A stretch of 64,000 nucleotides of DNA, taken from assembly GCF_000280905.1 (NCBI RefSeq), contig NZ_ALAP01000104.1, positions 1 through 64,000 on the forward strand, given 5' to 3'. Positions 1 to 10,700 of this stretch are shown one piece after another (within the stretch, counting starts at the first letter, position 1; every line of letters starts with the position of its first letter). The notes below the pieces were generated by a model that searched no databases, was not told the origin of the DNA, and worked only from the letters and a program-made list of their open reading frames with translations. Both the position numbers and the translations under genes were made by a program. This stretch comes from Streptomyces sp. AA1529 (GTDB taxonomy: Bacteria; Actinomycetota; Actinomycetes; Streptomycetales; Streptomycetaceae).

Positions 1-1409
1 CCGGGTCCGCCCAGCCAGTCGCGCAGCGCGCCGCGGGAGCCGTCCGTCGCCGTGACGGGGACGTCGGACACGGGAGCCCCGGGGGCCGTTCCCACCGACA
101 CCGTTTCAGCACTCAGTCGCGGAGACGTCAACGGCGTGCGGGCGTAGGTAGGGGGCGCGCCCAGCAGTCCGCGCCCCAAGTGGCCGTCGGTGAGCAGCCC
201 CAGACGGGAGCGCGCACCCCCGCCCGGGAGCAGCGCGCGCAGCCCGCCGCCGCGGCGCACCACGGGCAGCGCCTGGTCGACGGCGCGCAGCCGGGCGGCC
301 ACGGCACCCCGCCGCTCCGTCTCGTAGCTGTCCAGCAGGGTGTCCGCCGCCGCGCCGTGACCGTGGTGCCAGGCCAGTGCGAGTTTCCAGGCGAGGTTCG
401 CCGCATCCCGCAGCCCTTCGTCGACGGACTGCACTCCCAGCGCGCCGGTCAGATGCGCGGCGTCCCCGGCGAGGAAGACGCGCCGGACGCGCCAGTGCCG
501 GGCCAGCCGCTGGTGGACGGTGTACACCCCGGTGTCCACGAGCTCATAGGGTCCGACACCGCCGCTGCCGGTGTCCCGCGGCCCGGAACCGGGCCCGCGC
601 CCGTCGGCGGGCCCGCCGCGGCCGGCTGCCGCGGAGCTCACCGACTCCTCGGACCAGACCGCGAGGGTCTCCGCCACCCGCTCCAGCATCTCCTCGGGGG
701 TGACCAGCTCGCCGCGCGGCGGCAGCAGCCAGTCCAGCCGCCAGCGCTCGTCGGCGAGCGGGCGTGCGGTCACCTCCCCCGGCGCTCCGTCCGGGTCGCG
801 GTGCAGCAGCGCGCTGCCCACGTCGGCGGCGCCGCGTCGGCCGTCCGCTTCGTGGCCCCCCTCCTCCCACGGCAGCCGCACCCGCAGTGCGGCGACCGCG
901 TGCCGTTCGACCGAGGTGCGTCCCGGGAAGCGCACCTCGAGCAGCTTGCGCACGGTCGAGCGTGCGCCGTCGCAGCCGACCGCGTAGCTGCCGCGCCACC
1001 AGGTACCGGAGGGGCCCCGGGTGTGCGCGGTGACCCCGTCGGCGTCCTGTTCCAGCAGGTCCACATGGCTGCCGGTGACGATCCGTGCCAGCTTCTCGTC
1101 CGCCAGAGCGCTGCGCAGTGTCCGCTCCAGCGCGTGCTGCTCGATGTGCAGCGGTGCCTGCTCCGGGGGAAGGTCGACCCGCTCGACCGGCTGCGCGCGG
1201 CGCCGGGTGCGCCAGGAGCGCCAGCGCAGTCCGGGCAGTGCGGGCAGGACGGCGGCGGTGTCCGGACGCAGCAGGCAGGTGCGGGCCGCGCGGGCCGCCG
1301 GGATGCCGTCGGTGGAGTCCAGTACCAGGGAGGGGACGGCGTGCCGGGCGAGGGCGAGGGACAGGGCGAGGCCGGCGGGACCCGCCCCGACGACGATCAC
1401 CGGGTCCAC
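1..1409 (-). CDS. FAD-dependent aromatic-type monooxygenase, 3' end cut by window edge
   Basis: About 469 codons are visible; the 3' end lies beyond position 1. The N-terminus has the FAD Rossmann fingerprint (VIVVGAGPAGLALSLALARH), the middle has the DG motif (YAVGCDGARS), and the ribityl-binding GD motif reads FLAGDAAHLTGALGVQ followed by DAANLAWKLA. This order is that of the PHBH/PheA/MhpA family of NAD(P)H-dependent hydroxylases, which insert one oxygen atom into aromatic or polyketide rings. In most relatives the residues after GDAAH are a Pro-Pro-x-Gly-Gly loop; here they are Leu-Thr-Gly-Ala-Leu-Gly, so the loop over the isoalloxazine differs. The start is GTG 1409; no good ribosome binding site precedes it. 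The gene lies downstream of gluD on the same strand, behind a terminator, so it is probably transcribed separately. The substrate cannot be read from the sequence. Confidence 0.85.
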   Translation of the reverse strand, partial: MDPVIVVGAGPAGLALSLALARHAVPSLVLDSTDGIPAARAARTCLLRPDTAAVLPALPGLRWRSWRTRRRAQPVERVDLPPEQAPLHIEQHALERTLRSALADEKLARIVTGSHVDLLEQDADGVTAHTRGPSGTWWRGSYAVGCDGARSTVRKLLEVRFPGRTSVERHAVAALRVRLPWEEGGHEADGRRGAADVGSALLHRDPDGAPGEVTARPLADERWRLDWLLPPRGELVTPEEMLERVAETLAVWSEESVSSAAAGRGGPADGRGPGSGPRDTGSGGVGPYELVDTGVYTVHQRLARHWRVRRVFLAGDAAHLTGALGVQSVDEGLRDAANLAWKLALAWHHGHGAAADTLLDSYETERRGAVAARLRAVDQALPVVRRGGGLRALLPGGGARSRLGLLTDGHLGRGLLGAPPTYARTPLTSPRLSAETVSVGTAPGAPVSDVPVTATDGSRGALRDWLGGP

Positions 1410-1541
1410 GGTGCGGAGACCTCGCTGCCCTGGTGGTGCTGACGGGGGCCGGGGTTCTCCGATGGTGGAGCCTGGTGCGCGATCACGCTGGTATGCAACC
1501 CATTGCCTGAGCATGCGTCAAGTGAGGCCTTGGGAAGCCGA

Positions 1542-1583
1542 GACGGCCTGTGGCCCGGGCGGGTGCCCTTGCCACAGGCCGTC
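1542..1583 (-). terminator. Hairpin terminator after gluABCD
   Basis: A perfect 13-bp inverted repeat (1542-1554 with 1571-1583, loop 16 nt) lies 41 nt beyond the gluD stop. No T-run follows, as is usual for Streptomyces terminators. Confidence 0.7.
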
Positions 1584-1623
1584 CGGGGCCGGTGCCGTGC
1601 GGATCAGCCGGTCGGGGCGTGGT

Positions 1624-2529
1624 TCACTTCGACGGCGGTGCGGTGCCGTCCGGTCCCTTCGCCTCGGGGGCTGCGGGGGCGGCTGCCTCCTCCAGCTCCT
1701 TCGCCCCGGCAGGCACGATGCCGGCTTTGGAGCGGCTGCCGCGCTGCTCGACGAACTTCGCGAGCCACGCCAGGGCGAGACACAGCGAGATGTAGATGGC
1801 GCCGAAGACGATGACTGTCTGCACCGTCGGATAGACGCCGCCGACCGGGGTGTTGTTGGCGATCAGACGGGCCGAGTACAGCAGCTCCGGGTAGAGGATG
1901 ATGTAGCCCAGCGAGGTGTCCTTGAGGGTGACCACCAACTGGCTGATGATGGACGGCAGCATGGCGCGTACGGCCTGCGGGAACAGCACCGAGGCGGTCA
2001 CCTGCGTCTTGCGCAGCCCGAGCGCGTAGGCCGCCTCGACCTGGCCCTTGGGCACCGAGTTGACGCCGGCGCGCAGCACCTCCGCCTGGACGCAGCCGTT
2101 GTAGATGGTCAGGCCGAGCACGAGCGCCCACATCGGGGTCATGTGGCCGAGGATGCCCACCCACAGCGCGAAGATCGTGATGAGCAGGGGGATCGACCGG
2201 AACAGGTCGATGAAGACGACCGCCACCCAGCGCACCGGCTTGTGGTCGGACAGCCGGGCCACGCACAGCAGCACCGCGAAGACCAGGGAGAAGAGGCCCG
2301 CCAGCGCGAACACCTTCAGGGTGGACATCAGGGCGTCGAGGATGTTCTCCCGGATGCCCGCGTAGTTGAAGATGTCCCACAGTTCGCCCGCGAACTGCCC
2401 CTTGTCGTAGAGCCGGTAGCAGACCCAGGCGATCAGGGCGGCGAGACCGATGCTGCCGACGACCGAGTAGACGAGGTTGCGGAATCGCGCCTTCGGGCCG
2501 GGCGTGTCGAACAGGACGCTCGCGCTCAT
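1624..2529 (-). CDS. gluD: Glutamate ABC transporter permease GluD
   Basis: 301 residues. Inner-membrane permease of the His/Glu/Gln polar amino acid ABC family; with GluC it forms the channel driven by GluA. Several hydrophobic segments are visible, including one near residues 20-40 and a run from about residue 75. The cytoplasmic EAA loop that docks on the ATPase reads EAAYALGLRKTQVTASVLFP. The last 30 residues are an acidic, Ala/Pro-rich tail that is not needed for the fold. The ATG at 2529 overlaps the gluC stop by four bases (ATGA), so the two are translationally coupled. The frame is open upstream to 3117, but the codon content there is that of gluC in another frame, so the ATG is preferred. 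Confidence 0.92.
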   Translation of the reverse strand: MSASVLFDTPGPKARFRNLVYSVVGSIGLAALIAWVCYRLYDKGQFAGELWDIFNYAGIRENILDALMSTLKVFALAGLFSLVFAVLLCVARLSDHKPVRWVAVVFIDLFRSIPLLITIFALWVGILGHMTPMWALVLGLTIYNGCVQAEVLRAGVNSVPKGQVEAAYALGLRKTQVTASVLFPQAVRAMLPSIISQLVVTLKDTSLGYIILYPELLYSARLIANNTPVGGVYPTVQTVIVFGAIYISLCLALAWLAKFVEQRGSRSKAGIVPAGAKELEEAAAPAAPEAKGPDGTAPPSK

Positions 2530-3173
2530 CGGGCGACCTCCAGACCCTTCTCCAGCAGCCGGAAGAGGCCGTTGATGGCGTAGGTGATGACCAGATAGCC
2601 GAGGGTGATCCAGATGAAGATCACGGCGATGTCGTAGCCGTCGTTGCTCAGCGTCTTCTGGATGTTGAACAGATCGACGTTGTCGAAGGCACCGGCGACT
2701 GCGGTGTTCTTCGTCAACGCGATGAATATGCTGCTCAGCGGGGGTATGACCGAGCGCGTGGCCTGGGGGAGCACCACGATCCGCATGGTCTGGGTGAACG
2801 TCATCCCGATGGCGCGGGCGGCTTCGGCCTGGCCCATCGGCACGGTGTTGATGCCGGAGCGGACGGCCTCGGCGACGAAGGACGAGGTGTAGAAGCCGCA
2901 GGCGCAGACGGCCAGGACGAAGGAGTCGACGCCGGGGAAGAGCACCTTGGGCACCACGAAGAACGCCACCAGGAACAGCAGCGTGAGCGGGGTGTTCCGC
3001 AGCACGTTCACCCAGAGGGTGCCGAAGATGCGCAGCGGAGGAACCGGAGAGACCCGGAAGCCGGCGATCAGCAGTCCGAGTACGACGGCGAGCAGCGCGC
3101 TGACCACCGTCAGCCACAGGGTGCCGAGGAATCCCTCGCGGAACAGCGCCAGGTTGTCGAGCAGTACGTTCAT
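2526..3173 (-). CDS. gluC: Glutamate ABC transporter permease GluC
   Basis: 215 residues, the usual length for this family. It starts with an N-terminal transmembrane helix after a short cytoplasmic stretch (MNVLLDNLALFREGFLG) and carries the ABC-ATPase docking loop EAARAIGMTFTQTMRIVVLP. It pairs with GluD as a heterodimeric pore for glutamate uptake. It follows gluB after 162 nt that hold two strong hairpins, and it overlaps gluD by four bases. The overlap and shared strand make gluABCD one operon, with the stoichiometry of the binding protein set apart from the permeases by the hairpins. Confidence 0.92.
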   Translation of the reverse strand: MNVLLDNLALFREGFLGTLWLTVVSALLAVVLGLLIAGFRVSPVPPLRIFGTLWVNVLRNTPLTLLFLVAFFVVPKVLFPGVDSFVLAVCACGFYTSSFVAEAVRSGINTVPMGQAEAARAIGMTFTQTMRIVVLPQATRSVIPPLSSIFIALTKNTAVAGAFDNVDLFNIQKTLSNDGYDIAVIFIWITLGYLVITYAINGLFRLLEKGLEVAR

Positions 3174-3223
3174 GAATTCTCCGCGAGGAGTCGCGTAGGG
3201 ACGGCGGGAAGGGCCGGGCCGGT

Positions 3224-3330
3224 CACCCGGCGGTCACCCGCCGGGTGCGAGGCACCGGGAAGGGCGGGCGGTGGCGCCCGCAACACCACGCCCCGCCCCG
3301 CGCGGCGTCGGTGCCGGGGAGCGGGGCGTG
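3224..3330 (-). terminator. Two tandem hairpins between gluB and gluC (attenuator or processing site)
   Basis: Reading with the operon, the first hairpin is 3287-3296 with 3321-3330 (10 bp perfect, 24-nt loop), starting 6 nt after the gluB stop. The second is 3224-3233 with 3238-3247 (10 bp perfect, 4-nt loop). In binding-protein transporters such elements commonly stabilise the upstream mRNA or terminate part of the transcripts, so that binding protein exceeds permease. Which of the two roles applies here is inference. Confidence 0.65.
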
Positions 3331-3335
3331 CGGCA

Positions 3336-4247
3336 TCACTTCTCGGTGATCTCGGGCGGCGTCTGGAACTTGGAGCCGGACTTGCCCAGCGTCGCGTCGT
3401 ACGCCTTCTTGTAGTCGCCGTTGTCCTCGTGCTTCTTGATGGAGTCGGCGACGGCCTTCTGCAGCGCCGCGTCGCCCTTCTTCAGGCCGACGCCGTAGGG
3501 CTCGTCGGAGAAGGGCTTGCCGACGACCTTGAGCTTGCCGGGGTTCTGCGCGGCGTAGCCCATCAGGATCGCGTCGTCGGTGGTGACCGCGTCGACCTGG
3601 CCGTCGAGGAGCTGCGAGACGCACTCGGAGTACTTGCTCAGCTCGGTGACCTCGGCGCCGTACTTGGGCTTCTTGATGACCTGCAGCGGCGTCGAGCCGA
3701 CGATGGAGCAGACCTTCTTGCCCTTGACCGACTCCGGTCCGGTGACCTCCTTCTCGTCCTTGCGGACGAGCAGCGAGGCGCCGGCGTGGAAGTAGGGGCC
3801 GGCGAAGTCGATCTGCTTCTTGCGCTCGTCGTTGATCGTGTAGGTGCCGATCATCAGATCGACGTCGCCCTTGGAGACCGTGGTCTCGCGGGCACCCGAG
3901 TCGACGGTCTTCCACTCGATCTGCTTGGGCGTGAAGCCCAGATCGGCCGCGATCATCTTGGCCATCTCGATGTCGAAGCCGGAGTACTTCTTCGTCGACT
4001 GGTCCTGGAAGCCGAGGTAGGGCTGGTCGGCCTTGGCGCCGATGACGATCTTCCCGCGCTTCTGGGCCTTCTTCAGGACGGCCGAGTCGACCTCGACGTC
4101 CTTGGCGACCTCGTAGGTGGGGAGCGCCTTCTCGTCCGTCTGGTCCTTGGGCTTGTCGCCCGCGGAGCCCTCCTTGCCACCGCAGGCCGCGGTGGCGGCG
4201 AGGGCCAGGACGGCGGCTGCCGCCGCTGCGGTCTTGTGGAACTTCAT
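3336..4247 (-). CDS. gluB: Glutamate-binding lipoprotein GluB
   Basis: 303 residues. Extracellular substrate-binding protein (SBP_bac_3 fold) that captures glutamate and delivers it to GluC-GluD. The N-terminus is a lipoprotein signal: basic MKFHK, an Ala-rich core, then a lipobox ending ATAACGG, so the mature protein is anchored by a lipidated Cys near residue 20. The body has the family signature around GFDIEMAKMIAADLGF and the ligand-binding ARETTVSKGDVDLMIGTYT stretch. I choose the ATG at 4247 because AAGGG lies 9 nt upstream of it, while the in-frame ATG at 4256 has the same AAGGG directly abutting. It sits 129 nt downstream of gluA and is the operon's second gene. Confidence 0.93.
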   Translation of the reverse strand: MKFHKTAAAAAAVLALAATAACGGKEGSAGDKPKDQTDEKALPTYEVAKDVEVDSAVLKKAQKRGKIVIGAKADQPYLGFQDQSTKKYSGFDIEMAKMIAADLGFTPKQIEWKTVDSGARETTVSKGDVDLMIGTYTINDERKKQIDFAGPYFHAGASLLVRKDEKEVTGPESVKGKKVCSIVGSTPLQVIKKPKYGAEVTELSKYSECVSQLLDGQVDAVTTDDAILMGYAAQNPGKLKVVGKPFSDEPYGVGLKKGDAALQKAVADSIKKHEDNGDYKKAYDATLGKSGSKFQTPPEITEK

Positions 4248-4376
4248 GGTGAACATCCCTTGCTCGGAAAGTCGTTGGCCCGGTGTGCCGAAGCGCTGCC
4301 CGTCCGGCTGCGCGGTGCTGCCGGGCCGGGCGGTGGTTACGGGGTCATACGGGGTCACATGGCAAGCGGCGAAAGC

Positions 4377-5162
<786 letters not shown>

Positions 5163-5195
5163 CGACGTCCAGCTCCGTCCTCGTCGGTTGCGAGG

Positions 5196-5225
5196 ACCTT
5201 AGTGAGCGGTCGCGAGGAGCGTCAT
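5196..5225 (-). promoter_or_regulatory. Candidate gluA promoter
   Basis: Read on the minus strand: -35 ATGACG (5220-5225), 18-bp spacer, -10 TAAGGT (5196-5201), 33 nt before the gluA ATG. The 382-nt gluA-gluR spacer (5163-5544) holds no gene. An AT-richer island at 5232-5255 is the most likely place for a regulator to bind, but I see no clear direct repeats there. Confidence 0.45.
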
Positions 5226-5410
5226 CACATCTGAGCTGAAATTGAGCATAACGATCCGGCCGCATCCCGGCAGAGTGGGTATAGAGGGCAAGGGGGACCG
5301 ATCGGTTCTCCCGCGGTCCCGCCACGGCTCCTCCCCACCGCCCGCCCCGGTCCGGCCGGGCCTGCGCGGGGCCGGTGGGCGGTGCGGGCGGCGGGCGGCG
5401 TGACGGCCGC

Positions 5411-5438
5411 CTGACGGTCGTCGTACCGGCTGTATAAC
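5411..5438 (+). promoter_or_regulatory. Candidate gluR-gluK promoter
   Basis: -35 CTGACG (5411-5416), 16-bp spacer, -10 TATAAC (5433-5438), leaving a leader of about 100 nt to gluR. It is the best sigma-70-like match on the plus strand of this spacer. Confidence 0.4.
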
Positions 5439-5544
5439 GGATGTCCGCGCGGTCCCGGTGAGCCCTTGACTCACCTCTGCCGATCAGCGTGGATGCACTG
5501 TTGGACTCGTTCGCCGGAGGCGGTGGGAGAACAGGAGGTGCCCG

Positions 5545-6270
5545 GTGAAACTGCTGCTCGTCGAGGACGACGACCGCGTCGCCGCGGCGCTCTCCGCGGT
5601 GCTGGCGCGGCACGGCTTCGAGGTCACCCATGTACGCAGCGGCGCCGAGGCGCTCCAGGCGCTGCTCGTGGGCGGTCAGGAGGGGCCCGGCTTCGCCGTC
5701 GTCCTGCTCGACCTGGGCCTGCCCGACCAGGACGGCTTCGAGGTGTGCGGCCGCATCCGCCGCACCAGCTCCACCCCGGTGATCATGGTGACCGCGCGGG
5801 CCGATGTGCGCTCCCGCATACACGGCCTCAACCTCGGCGCGGACGACTACGTCGTCAAGCCCTACGACATGGGCGAGCTGCTGGCCCGGATCCACGCCGT
5901 CAGCCGCCGCACGGCAGTCGAGGAGACGTCCCCGCCCGGCGAGCGGGCCGCCTCCCGGGGCCCGGACGAGAGCGGCACCCTGCGGCTGGGCGCCGTGCTC
6001 ATCGAGCTGCCCACCCGCCGGGTCAGTGTGGACGGCGCACCCGTACCGCTCACCCGCAAGGAGTTCGACCTGCTGGCGCTGCTGGCCCAGCGCCCCGGTG
6101 TCGTCTTCCGGCGCGAACAGATCATCAGCGAGGTCTGGCGGACGAGCTGGGAGGGGACCGGGCGCACCCTGGAGGTGCACGTGGCCTCGCTCCGCTCGAA
6201 ACTGCGGCAGCCGACCCTGATCGAGACGGTGCGCGGGGTGGGCTACCGCATGACCGCCCGGGCCGACTGA
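5545..6270 (+). CDS. gluR: Response regulator GluR (OmpR/PhoB family)
   Basis: 241 residues. The receiver domain (1-120) has the acidic pocket EDDD at residues 7-10, phospho-acceptor D56 in LLDLGLPDQDGF, and the conserved K in VVKPYD. The C-terminal winged helix (about 150-238) shows LTRKEFDLLALLAQRPG and the recognition region TLEVHVASLRSKLR. The GTG start has AGGAGG 6 nt upstream. It is followed 21 nt later by the kinase gene gluK and is divergent from gluABCD. I recall that the S. coelicolor GluR-GluK pair in this position controls glutamate sensing and uptake; the name is transferred on position and architecture, not on a search. Confidence 0.88.
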   Translation: MKLLLVEDDDRVAAALSAVLARHGFEVTHVRSGAEALQALLVGGQEGPGFAVVLLDLGLPDQDGFEVCGRIRRTSSTPVIMVTARADVRSRIHGLNLGADDYVVKPYDMGELLARIHAVSRRTAVEETSPPGERAASRGPDESGTLRLGAVLIELPTRRVSVDGAPVPLTRKEFDLLALLAQRPGVVFRREQIISEVWRTSWEGTGRTLEVHVASLRSKLRQPTLIETVRGVGYRMTARAD

Positions 6271-6291
6271 CCGCCGGACCGGAACCCCGAC

Positions 6292-7719
6292 GTGCGCACC
6301 CGCCTCCTCCCGCTCCTCATCGTCCTGCTGGCCGGGGTCCTGCTGGCCCTGGGCTTCCCGCTGGCGTTGAGCCAGGCGCAGGCCGAGCAGCAGCGGGTGG
6401 TCGTCGACCGGATCGACGACACCGCACGCTTCGCCTCGCTCGCGCAGTTCGTCACCGCGACCAGCGCACCGGACGAACGCCGCGCCACGCTCCAGCACGA
6501 GCTGGACCGCTACCACGACCTCTACGGCATCCGCGCCGGTGTCTTCTACCGCGACGGCCGCACCATGGCGGCTTCCCCCGCCGACTGGCGGATACCCGGC
6601 GAGGACAAGGCGGCCGGACCGGAGGGGCGCCCCGACGGCGCACGTGCCTTCGCCGAGGCACTGGCCGGACGCCGCAGCCACGACCCGCCCCAGGTGTGGC
6701 CCTGGCAGAGCGACGGCCGGATCGCTGTCGCCTCTCCCGTCATCCGGGACGGCGATGTGGCGGCGGTGGTGCTGACCGACTCGCCCACCGGACCGATGCG
6801 CTCGCGCACTCTGCGTGGCTGGCTGGCCATCGCCGTCGGGGAGGCGGCCGCCATGCTGCTGGCCCTCGGCGCCGCGCTGCGGCTGACCGGGTGGGTGCTC
6901 AAGCCGGTGCGCACCCTGGACCGGGCCGCTCACGAGATCGCCACCGGCAAGCTCACCTCCCGCGTCGTCGCCTCGGTGGGCCCGCCGGAGCTGCGCAGGC
7001 TGGCGCACTCCTTCAACGAGATGGCCGGCAACCTGGAGAGCGTGCTGGAGCAGCAGCGCGCCTTCGTCGCCGACGCCTCGCACCAGTTGCGCAACCCGCT
7101 CTCGGCGCTGCTGCTGCGTATCGAACTGCTCGCGCTGGAGCTGCCCGAGGGCAACGAGGAGATGGCGTCCGTGCGGGCGGAGGGCAAGCGGCTGGCAAGG
7201 GTGCTGGACGACCTCCTCGACCTGGCGCTGGCCGAGCACGCGGGCAGCGCGCACGTGCAGCTCACCGACGTCGCCGAGATCGCGGCCGAGCGGGTCGCGG
7301 CCTGGCGGCCCACCGCGGAACACAGCGGAGTGGAACTGCGGCTCGAGGGGCAGACGGCGGCGACCGGGTGGGCCGACCCGGTGGCGCTCTCCAGCGGGCT
7401 GGACGCCGTGGTCGACAACGCGGTGAAGTTCACCCCGGGGGGCGGCACCGTCACGGTCACCGTCCGCGCGGAGGGCGACAGCGTGACCGTCGAGACGGCC
7501 GACGGCGGTCCCGGGCTGACCGACGAGGAACTGGAGCGCGTGGGCGACCGCTTCTGGCGCAGCAGCCGCCACCAGAACGTCTCCGGCTCGGGGCTCGGCC
7601 TCTCCATCACCCGCGCCCTGCTGGCGGGGGGCGGCGCCGGACTGTCCTTCGCGCACCACGAGCCGCGGGGGCTGCGGGTGCTGATCACCGTTCCCCGGAA
7701 CGCCCCAGACGCAGCGTGA
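6292..7719 (+). CDS. gluK: Sensor histidine kinase GluK
   Basis: 475 residues. Topology: TM1 at about residues 4-28, an extracellular sensor domain to about 165, TM2 at about 175-200 (LAIAVGEAAAMLLALGAALRL), a HAMP-like linker, and a HisKA domain with phospho-His 264 in ADASHQLRNPLSA. The catalytic ATPase domain has the N box VVDNAVKF, the G1 region TADGGPGL and the G2 region SGSGLGLSI. The extracellular domain is presumably where glutamate is sensed. It starts with GTG and lies 21 nt after gluR. Its last 35 bp overlap the convergent alpha-mannosidase gene tail to tail, which leaves no room for an intergenic terminator. Confidence 0.88.
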   Translation: MRTRLLPLLIVLLAGVLLALGFPLALSQAQAEQQRVVVDRIDDTARFASLAQFVTATSAPDERRATLQHELDRYHDLYGIRAGVFYRDGRTMAASPADWRIPGEDKAAGPEGRPDGARAFAEALAGRRSHDPPQVWPWQSDGRIAVASPVIRDGDVAAVVLTDSPTGPMRSRTLRGWLAIAVGEAAAMLLALGAALRLTGWVLKPVRTLDRAAHEIATGKLTSRVVASVGPPELRRLAHSFNEMAGNLESVLEQQRAFVADASHQLRNPLSALLLRIELLALELPEGNEEMASVRAEGKRLARVLDDLLDLALAEHAGSAHVQLTDVAEIAAERVAAWRPTAEHSGVELRLEGQTAATGWADPVALSSGLDAVVDNAVKFTPGGGTVTVTVRAEGDSVTVETADGGPGLTDEELERVGDRFWRSSRHQNVSGSGLGLSITRALLAGGGAGLSFAHHEPRGLRVLITVPRNAPDAA

Positions 7720-10700
7720 GGATCTGGAAGGGCCGCAGCGCCACCCGGACCCCGGCCTCCTCCACCGTGTGCTGCTCCCGCGGCTCGGCCAGCGGCCGCT
7801 CCAGCAGGTCCGTCTCGGTCACCGACGTGACGGGGAAGCCGGGCGCCAGCAGCGCGCGGGCCCGGCCGCCCAGCGACTCGTAGAGGCGCACGACCACGTC
7901 GCCGCTGCCGTCGTCCGCCAGTTTCACCGTCTCGGCGACGACCTGGTCGCCCGGTTCGCCGTCGAGCGCGACCAGCGGCGCGACCGGGCTGCCGTCCCCC
8001 CGCACGGTCCGCTCGGGCAGGTTGATCCAGTGCCCCTCGCGCACCGCGTCCCGCAGGGCCGCGCCCGGCACCAGCCCGTAGCGCATCCGGTGGCGGCCCT
8101 GGTCCGTCTCCGGGTCCGGGTAGCGGGGCGCGCGCAGCAGCGACAGCCGCACCGTGGTGGTCTGGCCCCCGTCGGCGCGGATGTCGCGGGTGACGTCGTG
8201 CCCGTAGGTGGAGTCGTTGACCAGTGCCGCGCCCCAGCCCGGCTCCTCCACATGCAGCCAGCGGTGCGCGCAGATCTCGAACTTCGCCGCCTCCCACGTG
8301 GTGTTGGTGTGGGTGGGCCGGAAGACGTGCCCGAACTGGGTCTCGGCCGCCGACCGGTCGGCCTTCACATCCAGCGGGAACGCCGCCTTGAGCAGCTTCT
8401 CGCTCTCGTGCCAGTCGACGTCGGCCTCCATCAGCAGCAGCGGACTGCCCGCGCGCAGGGTCACCGACTGCACCACGGTCGAACTGCCGAAGGACCGGCG
8501 GGTCCGGACGGTGGCGCTGCGGCCGTCCGCCGCGGCGAGGGTCACCTCGTCGGCGTGTGTCAGATCGGTGGCCGTGTGCCGATAGAACGCGTCGACATCC
8601 CAGGCGTCCCAGTGGTTGGGCAGATCGGGGTGGAGCTGGAGGAGGTTGGCCGGGCAGCCGGGGGCCACCGCCTCCAGCCGGGCGCGCCGGTCGTACGCGG
8701 AGACGACCAGTCCGCGGCCGTCCACCTCCACCCGGACCAGCCCGTTGTCCAGCGTCCAGCCGCCGGGCCCCCGCTCGGTCACGGCCATGGCCACCGCCTC
8801 CTCGCCCCCGTCGCCCGCTCGGTGCGCGGAGCTGTAGTCGTCGGCCGGGCGGGCGCCGCCCGCCGGGACGCCGCGGCGGGTGTGCGGGGATCCGTTGAAG
8901 ACGACGTGGCGCTCCCCGCGCCCGGCGAGCGCCCGCTGGGCCTCCTCGACGATCTCCGTCAGTTCCCCGGTGACCCGCGCGTACGTCCGGCGGGCCTCGC
9001 GGTGCACCCAGGCGATGGACGATCCCGGCAGGATGTCGTGGAACTGGTGCAGCAGCACCGTCTTCCACAGCTCCTCCAGCCGGGCGTACGGATAGACGTA
9101 GCCGGTGCGCACAGCGGCCGTGGCCGCCCACAGCTCGGCCTCGTGCAGCAGGGACTCCGCACGCCGGTTGCCCTGCTTGGTCGCGGCCTGCGAGGTGTAG
9201 GTGCCCCGGTGCAGCTCCAGATAGAGTTCGCCCTGCCACACCGGTGCGTCCGGATACTCCGCCCGTGCCTTCTCGAAGAACGCGGCGGGCTTCTCGACCG
9301 TGACCCGGGGCGAGCCGTCCAGATCGCGCGTACGCGCCGCGCGCCCCAGCATCTCGCGGGTCGCGCCCCCGCCGCCGTCGCCGTGGCCGAACGGGACGAG
9401 GGAGCGCGAGGCGGCGCCCTTCTCGCGGAAGTTGCGCGCCGCGTGCGCCAGCTCCGCGCCGTCGAGGGTCGCGTTGTAGGTGTCGACCGGCGGGAAGTGG
9501 GTGAAGACCCGGGTGCCGTCGATGCCCTCCCACCAGAAGGTGTGGTGCGGGAAGGGGTTGGTGCTGCTCCAGGAGATCTTCTGGGTCAGGAACCAGTCCG
9601 AACCGGAGAGCTTCACCAGCTGCGGCAGCGCCGCGGTGTATCCGAAGGAGTCGGGCAGCCACACCTCCTTCGTCTCGACGCCGAACTCCTCCAGGAAGAA
9701 CTTCTTCCCGTAGCCGAGCTGCCGCGCCATGGCCTCCCCGCCCACCATGTTGGTGTCCGACTCGACCCACATCCCGCCCACCGGGACGAACCGGCCCTCG
9801 GCCACCTTGCGCGCGACCTTGGCGAAGACCTCGGGCCGGTGCTCCTTGAGCCAGGCGAACTGCTGGGCCTGCGACATGGCGAAGACGAACTCGGGATGCT
9901 CGTCCATCAGCGCGACCATGTTGGAGGAGGTCCGGGCCACCTTGCGCACCGTCTCACGCAGCGGCCACAGCCACGCCGAGTCGATGTGCGCGTGCCCCAC
10001 CGCGCTGATCCGGTGCGCGGAGGCCCGCGCGGGAGCGCCCAGCACCGCCGCCAGCCGCTCCCGCGCCCGCTCCGCGCTGCCGGGCACGTCGGCGAGATCC
10101 AGCGCGTCCAGCGCCCGCTCCAGGGCGCGCAGCAGCTCCCAGCGGCGGGCGTCCTCCAGCGGCAGCTCGCGCATCAGGGAGCCCGCCACCTCCAGGTCCA
10201 GGGCCAGCTCCCACACCTGCGGCTCGAAGACCGCCAGATCCATCCGAGCCAGCCGGTACAGCGGGGTGCCGTCGGCGGTGCGGACATCGCCCTGGTGGGT
10301 CGGCGTCTGCGGCGTGTTGAGGATCGGGTTGGAGGCCGCCTCGATGTACAGCTCGACCTCCTCACCGCCGGCCGCCGGCTGCGCGAGCCGCACCCAGGAG
10401 TTGCGCGGATGGAGCCCCTTGACGGGCTCGCCGTCCGCCCGGTGCACCAGCCCCTCGCACTGGAACCCCGGCATGTCCCGCTCGAAGCCCAGGTCCAGCA
10501 CCGCCTCCACGGTGCGGCCCGCCCAGCTGTGCGGCACCTGGCCCGTCACCCGGAACCAGGTGGTGCCCCAGGCCGGCCCCCAGGTCTCGCCCACCGCCGA
10601 GGGCCGGTAGGGCGCCGAGATGCCGTCCGCCGCGGGCACGGGTTCCCCCGGCGCCTCCCAGCGTGCGACGGTCAGCGGCAGCGCGGAGGTGTGGACGGCG

